Position numbers and translations under genes: made by a program
Assembly: GCF_003012935.1 (NCBI RefSeq)
Contig: NZ_PUDR01000024.1
Span: 1 to 39,695 of the forward strand
Length of the DNA: 39,695 nucleotides
Source of the DNA: Pannonibacter carbonis
GTDB taxonomy: Bacteria > Pseudomonadota > Alphaproteobacteria > Rhizobiales > Stappiaceae
Reading direction: 5' to 3'
Notes under the pieces: generated by a model
What the model saw: the letters and a program-made list of their open reading frames with translations, nothing else
Told to the model about the DNA's origin: nothing
Database searches by the model: none
Shown: positions 33,353 to 39,695 of the stretch, piece after piece
Layout: each line of letters opens with the position of its first letter
Numbering within the stretch: position 1 is the stretch's first letter

Positions 33353-34066
33353 ATGCCGACAGCCACCCGCGAAGCCCTCGTCCCCGATTTTCAGCCACTC
33401 GACGGTTCAGCGCCAGTCGACTGGCTGATCTCCGACGCACCGGTCGCCTATGAAGATGCCCTGGCCGTCATGGAATCACGCGTCGCGGCCATCGCGGAGG
33501 GAACAGCGCCGGAACTGGTGTGGCTGCTGGAACACCCGCCACTCTACACGGCCGGCACCAGCGCCAAGACCGAGGATCTGCTGACACCGGACCGCTTCCC
33601 GGTCTTTGCGGCCGGACGCGGGGGACAATACACGTATCACGGTCCGGGTCAGCGCGTGGCCTATGTCATGCTCGACCTGAAACGGCGCCAGCCGGATGTC
33701 CGCGCCTTTGTCTCTGCATTGGAAGCCTGGGTCATCGGCACCCTGTGGCAGCACCATGTCCGCGGTGAACGCCGGGAGGACCGGGTCGGCGTCTGGGTCC
33801 GCCGCCCGGACAAGGGCGCAGACCGGGAAGACAAGATCGCCGCCATCGGCATCCGTGTGCGCAAGTGGGTCACCTTCCACGGTATCAGCCTCAACGTCGA
33901 CCCGGATCTGGAGCATTTCTCGGGCATCGTGCCGTGCGGCGTCGAAGCGCACGGCGTCACCAGCCTTGTCGACCTCGGCATCCCGATCACGCTACCTGAA
34001 GTTGACATAATCCTCAGACAACAGTTCGAGGATGTATTTGGAGAGACCAGACTTGTAAGTGAATGA
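33353..34066 (+). CDS. lipB: Octanoyl-[acyl-carrier-protein]:protein N-octanoyltransferase LipB
   Basis: A 237-residue enzyme that moves octanoyl groups from ACP to lipoyl domains, the first step of lipoate synthesis. The family landmarks are [34 protein letters not shown] (substrate tunnel), K161 in DKIAAIG and the acyl-thioester cysteine C195 in [15 protein letters not shown]. An ATG at 33353 is chosen; the frame is open further upstream to a TTG at 33263, so the N terminus is uncertain by up to 30 residues. It is divergent from the FliN-like gene. lipA is not in the window. Confidence 0.93.
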   Translation: MPTATREALVPDFQPLDGSAPVDWLISDAPVAYEDALAVMESRVAAIAEGTAPELVWLLEHPPLYTAGTSAKTEDLLTPDRFPVFAAGRGGQYTYHGPGQRVAYVMLDLKRRQPDVRAFVSALEAWVIGTLWQHHVRGERREDRVGVWVRRPDKGADREDKIAAIGIRVRKWVTFHGISLNVDPDLEHFSGIVPCGVEAHGVTSLVDLGIPITLPEVDIILRQQFEDVFGETRLVSE

Positions 34067-34167
34067 ACTTACAAACCAGTCCTTATGTATCCAACTGATC
34101 CGGCAATTGAATTTGACTTTGCGTCAATTCCATCGAACGAATTTATATTCAGGCCCAGAGAGTATAC

Positions 34168-34207
34168 CTGTTACACCACTCACTCAAAACTGTCACAAAA
34201 CTGTTAT
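34168..34207 (+). promoter_or_regulatory. Tandem Pho-box repeats
   Basis: Four 7-base units at exact 11-bp spacing: CTGTTAC (34168), CTCACTC (34179), CTGTCAC (34190) and CTGTTAT (34201), with ACCA or AAAA between. The last two form a good PhoB box (CTGTCAC-AAAA-CTGTTAT); the outer units match less well. A possible -10 (TTAGCT, 34217) follows. A GCTCAC/GTGAGC hairpin (34230-34247) lies in the leader. Confidence 0.75.
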
Positions 34208-34269
34208 CCGCTCCGCTTAGCTCTGCAGCGCTCACTATTCCGTGAGCAAAAAGCCAAGGAGCTACCCTC

Positions 34270-36285
34270 ATGTCGACGCCCAAGAGCAACATGAGCCGCC
34301 GCGACTTTCTCAAGTCGACCACCGTGGCTGCCGGTGTTGCAGCCCTCTCCCCGATGATCGTGTTCCGCGCCAATGCCGCCGCTGGTCCGGGCGAACTGCT
34401 GATGTCCCCGGCAACGCCGAACCCGAATGGCGCCTTCGAGCGCCTGTTCCTGCTGAAGGGGGATCCGCTGGCCGGTCCGGTTTCCCGCATCGTCACCGCC
34501 GAAGGCAATCCGGTCCCCGCTCCGGCGCTCGCCCCCGGCGACCGTCGCGTGTTGCGCCTGATGCATTTCAATGACATGCACAACCACCTCACCGACCAGC
34601 ACGCCAAAAAGGGCGACACCCATCGCCTGTCGCAGATGGTGCAGAAGCTGCGCCAGACCCGCGCGGCGGCCGGCGACAAGGAAGTCGTGCTGTTCGTCTC
34701 CGTCGGCGATGACCACACCGGCTCGGTTTTTGATGAACTCGTCGGCTGGTCGCCGGAAGAATTCGTCACCGATCCGGCCTACCGCGCCTATTCCGCCGCC
34801 GGTCTCGACATTGCCGTCCTCGGCAACCACGAGTTTGACCGGGGTGCGGAACTGCTGCGCATGGGCCTGAAGCGGGATGCCACCTTCCCGGTCCTCTCCG
34901 CCAACGTGCATGGCTCGGCCTTCATGGCACGTGACGAGGATTATGTCTGCGCCGCCATCGCCGAGGCCAAGGGCCTGCGCATCGGCTTCATCGGCCTGAC
35001 CACCGCCGTCGACACCCGCGTCGGTCAGCCGTCCGACCCGAAGCTGGCTGTCGCCAGCCCGGTCGAAGCCATCCGCAACGTGCTGCCAGCCGTGGCAGAA
35101 GTCTGCGATGTCGTCGTCATCCTGTCGCATTGCGGCTTCGGTTCCGGCTCGCATCGCTCGGGCAAGGCGGGTGCAGCCCGCATGATCGGTGAAGGCGACC
35201 TCGACATTGCAGCCGCTGCCGGTCCGCTGACTGACAAGCCGATCGTCCTGCTCGGCGGCCATTCGCACACCAAGCTCAACAGCGATGGCATCGACGCAGA
35301 CAATGTCGTCGACGGCGTGCTGATCACCCAGGCCGAAGCCAACGGCAAGTATCTCGGCGACATCGCCATGTCGATTGCCGCCGAGAACGGCCGCAAGGCC
35401 TGGTTCTCGTCCGTCAGCCTGCATCCGGTGAAAAACCGCGATGACCGCGTCAAGGCAGACGACCCGACCTACGCCAGCCTCGAACATGATGGCGACTTTG
35501 ACGCAACCTTCGAAGCCGAGACGATTGCGCCGCTGCTGAAGGCGCTGGAGTCCAAGCTTGCCGAGGAAATCGGCCAGGTCGCCGATGACGAACTGGTCTC
35601 CACCGAGCGCACCATCGCCGACCGCTACATTCGCGAGGTGGCCATCGCCAACTTCATGAATGATGCGCTGGTTGAACGTTCGGCAACCTTCCCCGGTGGC
35701 CAGATCGACATCGCCCTGTTCAACGCCACCGGCCTGCAGACCGGCATCGGCAAGGGCGCACTGACGTTCAAGGCCTGGTATGATGTCATGCCTTATGCCG
35801 ACAACGTGCATGTCGCCACCATGACCGGTGCCCAGATCCGCGACATGCTGGACAACAACGCCAAGCGCTTTGTCCGTCCGGAAGAGCTTGCCTCCGGCAC
35901 GCTCGACCTGACGCAGTTCGTGTCGCGCGGCCTGCTGCATTTCTCCAGCGCCCTGCGCTACAAGGTCGATTTCGGCGCCTCGGCAGCCGAAGCTCGCGCC
36001 GTCGACATCACCATCGCCGGAGCACCGATCGACACCGTCCTCGACAAGACGTTCAAGGTCGCCTTCAACACCTATGTGTCGCTGGGCGCCTTCGGGGAAG
36101 CGTGGAACGGCAAGCCGATCTCGGGCGGCGTTGCCGGCGACATCGCCAGCATGGACCTGCGCAAGCTGGACTATGACCACACCGGTCTTGTCTATCGCAA
36201 CGAGATCATCGCCCATATCCGCGACCTGAAGGTAATCACCGCCGAAACCGGTGCCCGTCTCGACGGCCGCCTCATCACCGGCTGA
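34270..36285 (+). CDS. Tat-exported 5'-nucleotidase family metallophosphatase
   Basis: A 671-residue periplasmic enzyme. A Tat signal opens it (SRRDFLK, RR at 10-11, followed by a hydrophobic stretch). The metallophosphatase domain has FNDMHNHL (D102, H104), SVGDDHT, GNHEFDRG (N186, H187), LSHCGFGS and GGHSHT; a C-terminal 5'-nucleotidase substrate-binding domain begins around residue 440. It should release phosphate from nucleotides and related esters outside the cytoplasm. AGGAG precedes ATG 34270. The Pho box upstream fits induction by phosphate starvation. Tat export suggests cofactor loading in the cytoplasm before transport. Confidence 0.93.
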   Translation: MSTPKSNMSRRDFLKSTTVAAGVAALSPMIVFRANAAAGPGELLMSPATPNPNGAFERLFLLKGDPLAGPVSRIVTAEGNPVPAPALAPGDRRVLRLMHFNDMHNHLTDQHAKKGDTHRLSQMVQKLRQTRAAAGDKEVVLFVSVGDDHTGSVFDELVGWSPEEFVTDPAYRAYSAAGLDIAVLGNHEFDRGAELLRMGLKRDATFPVLSANVHGSAFMARDEDYVCAAIAEAKGLRIGFIGLTTAVDTRVGQPSDPKLAVASPVEAIRNVLPAVAEVCDVVVILSHCGFGSGSHRSGKAGAARMIGEGDLDIAAAAGPLTDKPIVLLGGHSHTKLNSDGIDADNVVDGVLITQAEANGKYLGDIAMSIAAENGRKAWFSSVSLHPVKNRDDRVKADDPTYASLEHDGDFDATFEAETIAPLLKALESKLAEEIGQVADDELVSTERTIADRYIREVAIANFMNDALVERSATFPGGQIDIALFNATGLQTGIGKGALTFKAWYDVMPYADNVHVATMTGAQIRDMLDNNAKRFVRPEELASGTLDLTQFVSRGLLHFSSALRYKVDFGASAAEARAVDITIAGAPIDTVLDKTFKVAFNTYVSLGAFGEAWNGKPISGGVAGDIASMDLRKLDYDHTGLVYRNEIIAHIRDLKVITAETGARLDGRLITG

Positions 36286-36305
36286 TTTCCGCGCAACTGA
36301 CCTGC

Positions 36306-36328
36306 AGCCAGGGGCCCTGCCCCTGGCT
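36306..36328. terminator. GC-rich hairpin after the nucleotidase gene
   Basis: AGCCAGGGG-ccctg-CCCCTGGCT, a perfect 9-bp stem 21 bp beyond the stop, but without a U-run, so its terminator role is uncertain. Confidence 0.45.
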
Positions 36329-36468
36329 GATCCCTCTCCCTCTCCCCTCCCCGCACTGCACCAAGGCACAAGCCTGCCGCAAGCTTCCTCGTCACTAATA
36401 CCGGTGCAAACGGCCGCGCGGGCCGAAACCGGGGCCAAAGCGGCCGGACGTTCAGGGATGGCAGGGGC

Positions 36469-37110
36469 ATGGATCTGGTCAATCCGACACCAACTCGCAT
36501 CGAGTACATTCATGACGACAAGGCGCAAACCCGCGTCGGCAGCTTCATCATCGGGATTGGCGGCATCGCCTGCGTCGTCGGCAGCCTGGTTGCCGATAGT
36601 TTCTGGCCGGCCCTCTTGGTCGCCGTCATCGCCGGCGTGGTGATCCTGCGCCTGCACCGGCAATGCGCCCGTACCAAGGTTATCTTCGACAAGACCAACG
36701 ACCGGCTGCTCTTAGAACATCGCACGCCCGGTGGCCGGCTGATGGGCAGCGAGCGGCTGCAACTGTCGCATCTGGAAAATGTCGTGCTGGAACGGGCCGG
36801 AATATTGCACAATTTCATGTCGAAGAAGGTCTGGCAGCGGCCGGTGATGATCGTCGCGGGCCGGCGCGTGCCGCTGACCTTTGCCAGTTATGAGACTGGC
36901 GGCGTTGCTGAAAATATTGCCGCTCAGCTGCGCGAGAAGTTCGAACTGCCCCGTTCGGCACGTTTCAACGAGATCGCCCCGGCCCCGGAGCAGGGCAAGA
37001 CCATCAAGTCTCGCAAAAGCGTCAGCGACGAGCCGGACGATGGCGGCATGAATGCGCTGGCCAAGCGTGCCCGCGCCATTCGCGACCGCAGCGCCGAAAG
37101 CGAAGCCTGA
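36469..37110 (+). CDS. Membrane protein of unknown function
   Basis: A 213-residue protein with two close membrane helices (about 26-42 and 47-61, GSFIIGIGGIACVVGSL and FWPALLVAVIAGVVI) followed by a soluble part that has short beta-like strands (TKVIFDKTNDRLLLEHR, RPVMIVAGRRVPLTF) reminiscent of a PH-like domain, and a charged C-terminal tail (about 175-213). I recognise no family. Start ATG at 36469 is preceded by a purine-rich GGCAGGGG stretch. It lies between the nucleotidase and the chemoreceptor on the same strand, with long gaps on both sides. Confidence 0.6.
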   Translation: MDLVNPTPTRIEYIHDDKAQTRVGSFIIGIGGIACVVGSLVADSFWPALLVAVIAGVVILRLHRQCARTKVIFDKTNDRLLLEHRTPGGRLMGSERLQLSHLENVVLERAGILHNFMSKKVWQRPVMIVAGRRVPLTFASYETGGVAENIAAQLREKFELPRSARFNEIAPAPEQGKTIKSRKSVSDEPDDGGMNALAKRARAIRDRSAESEA

Positions 37111-37351
37111 CCGGCCCTCGCCCGCCAGATCGCAGCGCACCCCCTAAGAGTTACAGGATGCTGTATTTACATCCCTGGATTTTATCTACTCTAGGTCATA
37201 TTGACAATATCCGCGCCAGCATTCCGAAAACCTCACTACGGCAAGTCCGTAACTCACCCCAGTTTCGACCTAATAAATACTTTAATCACGAATAAAGCCT
37301 AGCTTCGGACACGAAGTGCCCTTGCGGCACAGTATTGCCTCGGAGCCACCA
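37111..37351. other. AT-rich gap upstream of the chemoreceptor
   Basis: A 241-bp stretch distinctly richer in A+T than its surroundings, likely containing the chemoreceptor promoter. A TTGACA hexamer lies near 37201 but has no good -10 at the right distance, so no promoter is called. Confidence 0.4.
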
Positions 37352-39316
37352 ATGTCTGCATCCGCCTCCACGTTGTCAGGGCGCAGCCTGATCACCAAGA
37401 TCCTGGCCGCTGCCACGGCTGTCATCGTCCTGATTTTTGCAGGCTTCGCCCTTTACAACGACAGCGTCCAGCGCGGTCAGGTCGAAACGCGCGTCGAACA
37501 GAACCTCGGCCTCATCAGCAAGGCCATGTCGCGCAGCGTGTCGAACTGGCTGTCAGGTCGCCTGGCGCTGACGGCACTCACTGTCGAAACCCTCGGCAAC
37601 CGGCCCAATGCCGAGATCACCAATGACGACTTCAACAAGCCGGCACTGACGCAGAACTTCGCCATGACGTATTTCGGCACGTCGGAGGGGGCATTCCTGC
37701 TGTTTCCGCTCGCTGACATGCCAGCCGGCTATGATCCGCGCGTGCGCCCCTGGTACAAGGATGCGGTCGCCCAGAACGGCCTGACCATCACGGAGCCCTA
37801 TCTGGATGCATCTTCCGGCTCCCTGACCGTGACAGTGGCTGCACCGCGCAAGCTGGACGGCCAGATCGCAGGTGTGATCGGCTCGGACTTCTCCATCGAG
37901 ACCATCGAGACGATGCTGAAGGAGTCTGATCTTGGCGATCTCGGCTACCTGTTCATTGCCAACAAGGACGGCAAGGTCCTGATCCACCCGACCCGCGACG
38001 CTGTCGGCAAGAGCCTCTCCGAGCTTTTCGCCGGCACTCAGGTGGCCATGACCGACCGGCTGCAAACGGTGGACAGCCCGGATGGCACTCGCATCCTCTC
38101 GTTCGTTCCGATCTCCGGCCTGCCCGGCGTCGATTGGTATGTCGGCATGTCCATCGACGAGGCGGTTGCCTATGCCGAGGTGGCCGAGTTCCGGCAGTCG
38201 GCTATCATTGCCGTGATTGCCGCAATCGTCATCATGCTTGGCATTCTCGGTACCCTGTTCCAGCGCCTGCTGGCCCGCCCGCTGGCCTCGATCACCTCGG
38301 CCATGAGCCGCATCGCCAATGGCGATCTTTCCGCCGGCATCCCGGGCCTTGATCGCAAGGACGAGATCGGCGCAATCGCGAAGGCCGTGCAGGTGTTCAA
38401 GGACAATGCCATCGAACGCGAACGGCTGCAGGAAGAACAGCGGCTTGAGGAAGCGGCCAAGCAGCGCCGCGCCGAAGCCGTCGACCGGCTCATCAATCAC
38501 TTTGCCCAGGATGTCAGCGGCTCGCTCAGCACCGTGACCGGCGCAACCCAGGATGTGGTCTCCACCGCCCGGCAGCTCAGCCAGACCTCTGTCGCCAGCT
38601 CGGAAGGCGCCAACCACGCCGCGGCTGCTTCCGAGGAAGCGGCCGCCAACGTCCGTTCGGTGGCAGCAGCATCGGAGGAACTCACCTCCTCCATCGCCGA
38701 GATCGCCCGCCGCGTCGAGCATTCGAACCAGATTGCCTCCAAGGCATCCTCCGCTGCCGACGAAACCAACGCCACGGTGCAGAGCCTCGTCCAGACGACC
38801 GAGAAGATCAGCCAGATCGTCAAGCTGATCAGCGACATCGCCGCCCAGACCAACCTCCTCGCCCTCAACGCCACGATCGAGGCAGCGCGGGCGGGCGATG
38901 CCGGCAAGGGCTTTGCGGTCGTCGCCAGCGAAGTGAAGTCGCTCGCCAACCAGACGGCTTCAGCCACGGAAGAAATCGCCACCCAGATCCAGGCGATGCA
39001 GGCCGTCTCCAACCAGGCAGCCGTGGCGATCCAGAGCATCGGCGAGGTCATCGGCCAGATGAACTACATCTCGACCGAAATCTCCGCCGCCGTCACCCAG
39101 CAGAGCGGCGCCACCACCGAGATCTCCCGCTCGGTGCATGAGGTGGCCACCGGCACCCAGAACGTCTCCGAAACCCTCACCGGCGTGTCGCGCGGGGCCA
39201 ACGAGACCGGTGACAGCGCCCAGACCCTGCTCTCGGTCGCAACCCAGCTGACCCAGCAGACCGACAACCTGCGCCAGCGCATCGATGCCTTCTTCGGCGA
39301 AATCCGCGCCGCCTGA
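37352..39316 (+). CDS. Methyl-accepting chemotaxis protein (Cache-HAMP-MCP)
   Basis: A 654-residue receptor. TM1 at about 13-35; a periplasmic Cache sensor (about 36-280) with the ligand-pocket pattern [13 protein letters not shown] and [12 protein letters not shown]2 at about 283-305; a HAMP domain (about 306-358); and a long MCP signalling coiled coil with the conserved tip [19 protein letters not shown] and GKGFAVVA. Cache domains of this kind sense small organic molecules, often amino acids. No che genes are in the window, so the receptor works with a cluster elsewhere. Start ATG 37352 follows GGAG; a start at 37316 is possible. Confidence 0.93.
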   Translation: MSASASTLSGRSLITKILAAATAVIVLIFAGFALYNDSVQRGQVETRVEQNLGLISKAMSRSVSNWLSGRLALTALTVETLGNRPNAEITNDDFNKPALTQNFAMTYFGTSEGAFLLFPLADMPAGYDPRVRPWYKDAVAQNGLTITEPYLDASSGSLTVTVAAPRKLDGQIAGVIGSDFSIETIETMLKESDLGDLGYLFIANKDGKVLIHPTRDAVGKSLSELFAGTQVAMTDRLQTVDSPDGTRILSFVPISGLPGVDWYVGMSIDEAVAYAEVAEFRQSAIIAVIAAIVIMLGILGTLFQRLLARPLASITSAMSRIANGDLSAGIPGLDRKDEIGAIAKAVQVFKDNAIERERLQEEQRLEEAAKQRRAEAVDRLINHFAQDVSGSLSTVTGATQDVVSTARQLSQTSVASSEGANHAAAASEEAAANVRSVAAASEELTSSIAEIARRVEHSNQIASKASSAADETNATVQSLVQTTEKISQIVKLISDIAAQTNLLALNATIEAARAGDAGKGFAVVASEVKSLANQTASATEEIATQIQAMQAVSNQAAVAIQSIGEVIGQMNYISTEISAAVTQQSGATTEISRSVHEVATGTQNVSETLTGVSRGANETGDSAQTLLSVATQLTQQTDNLRQRIDAFFGEIRAA

Positions 39317-39341
39317 CCGCATCTGAGGCTTTGAAACGAGA

Positions 39342-39371
39342 AACGGCGGCCCCTATGGCCGCCGTTTTTGT
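39342..39371 (+). terminator. Intrinsic terminator of the chemoreceptor gene
   Basis: AACGGCGGCC-cctat-GGCCGCCGTT followed by TTTG, 25 bp beyond the stop. A textbook rho-independent terminator. Confidence 0.9.
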
Positions 39372-39412
39372 GTCTGGAGGGGCAGGCTTCCTGCGCCCCC
39401 CCACTGGCCGTC

Positions 39413-39433
39413 ATCCCCGCCTTGTGCGGGGAT
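39413..39433. repeat. REP palindrome, ATCCCCGC type (intact)
   Basis: ATCCCCGC-cttgt-GCGGGGAT, the same core as 3541-3561. It lies between the chemoreceptor terminator and the transposase fragment, about 58 bp from a second, broken copy. Confidence 0.8.
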
Positions 39434-39490
39434 CCATACAGGCTTGACGTCTGCTGAAGCCTCTCGGGCCGCCCCAAACGTGAATGGCAG

Positions 39491-39505
39491 ATCCCCGCAC
39501 AAGGC
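39491..39505. repeat. REP palindrome, broken copy
   Basis: ATCCCCGC-acaag-GC, the left arm and loop of an inverted copy of the element at 39413, which stops where ACTGCTGTCCGG begins. The missing right arm (rest of GCGGGGAT) is probably on the far side of the insertion sequence, off the window. Confidence 0.65.
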
Positions 39506-39518
39506 ACTGCTGTCCGGT

Positions 39519-39695
39519 TTAAGTTTGGAGGCCTGGGAGTTGCATCTGCCTTGTGTCATTTGGCGGCCTTGGCGGGGCTTTGCTGAGGTGGTCGATTGGC
39601 CGTTTGTGCATGATGTTGAGGCGCAGGAGGCGGGCAAAGGCGCGGGGCTGAGGGATTGCGCGCTGGGTGGCATGGACGATGCGCAGCAGGATGTA
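39519..39695 (-). mobile_element. 3' end of a transposase gene (IS4-like, truncated by the window)
   Basis: The frame is open from the window edge to a TAA at 39519-39521: 58 residues beginning YILLRIVHATQRAIPQ and ending MQLPGLQT. The RAFARLLRLNIMHKRPI stretch resembles the C-terminal end of IS4-family transposases common in rhizobia, including the Pro-rich tail. The catalytic DDE part would lie off the window. ACTGCTGTCCGGTTTAAG beyond the stop is a plausible terminal repeat of the element. Whether the gene is intact cannot be judged. Confidence 0.65.

Noticed and set aside
34204-36663. An 819-codon minus-strand frame opposite the nucleotidase gene
   Set aside because: High G+C third positions in the nucleotidase keep the antisense frame open; it has no ribosome site or family features and covers the Tat signal and Pho-box leader.

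Overview
The window (about 62% G+C by eye) is an ordinary chromosomal stretch of an alphaproteobacterium, most likely of the order Hyphomicrobiales (Rhizobiales). The reasons are a near-textbook DivK facing a DUF3572 gene, an EipB/DUF1849 periplasmic protein with its paired cysteines, a DinB polymerase with an added zinc finger, a clpS-clpA pair next to a phasin gene, a carboxypeptidase with a SPOR tail, and a LiuR-type leucine-degradation operon. The genus cannot be read from the sequence; a Stappiaceae-like relative is only a guess.

Layout. 1-578: no convincing gene, but a run of hairpins on the minus strand that looks like a structured RNA, downstream of divK. 579-3418: divK (minus) and, divergently, DUF3572, a HAD-like hydrolase and dinB. 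3656-9123: eipB, a RidA family protein, a glycerophosphodiester phosphodiesterase, a COG3146-type acyltransferase, a HIT protein and a glutathione transferase. 9193-10313: azlC-azlD amino-acid exporter. 10881-13652: clpS-clpA. 14240-16498: phasin with a clear promoter and terminator, and the D-Ala-D-Ala carboxypeptidase. 16515-18546: membrane J-protein, VWA-like protein, DUF1489. 18658-22980: an SDR-like protein with a long acidic tail, a secreted unknown, a 44-residue membrane peptide, a DUF599 membrane protein and a class III adenylate cyclase. 23107-27835: YdcF/ElyC-like, ThiE, a small globin-like protein behind a CRP/FNR-type site, a ClpP paralog, a diguanylate cyclase and DUF2867. 27979-30101: MerR regulator, PaaI-type thioesterase and isovaleryl-CoA dehydrogenase in one overlapping operon. 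30214-30588: two near-identical 138-bp palindromic repeats. 30662-34066: MgtE, a small secreted protein, tRNA-Leu(GAG), an orphan FliN-like protein and LipB. 34168-36285: tandem Pho-box repeats in front of a Tat-exported 5'-nucleotidase family protein. 36469-39316: a small membrane protein and a Cache-HAMP chemoreceptor. 39519-39695: the 3' end of a transposase gene running off the window.

How things fit together. Protein quality control appears twice (clpS-clpA, and a ClpP paralog with its own active site). Nucleotide signalling appears twice (adenylate cyclase, diguanylate cyclase). The LiuR-type operon is a self-contained leucine catabolism unit with a plausible MerR operator. The nucleotidase with its Pho box is a phosphate-starvation scavenging unit.

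I see no defence island, prophage, secondary-metabolite cluster or CRISPR array. The items most worth a second look are the folded RNA candidate at about 211-420, the globin-like gene with its palindromic operator, the paired 138-bp repeats, the four phased Pho-box repeats, and an insertion sequence that appears to have landed inside a REP palindrome at the right edge. All database matches are from memory of protein families; no search was run.
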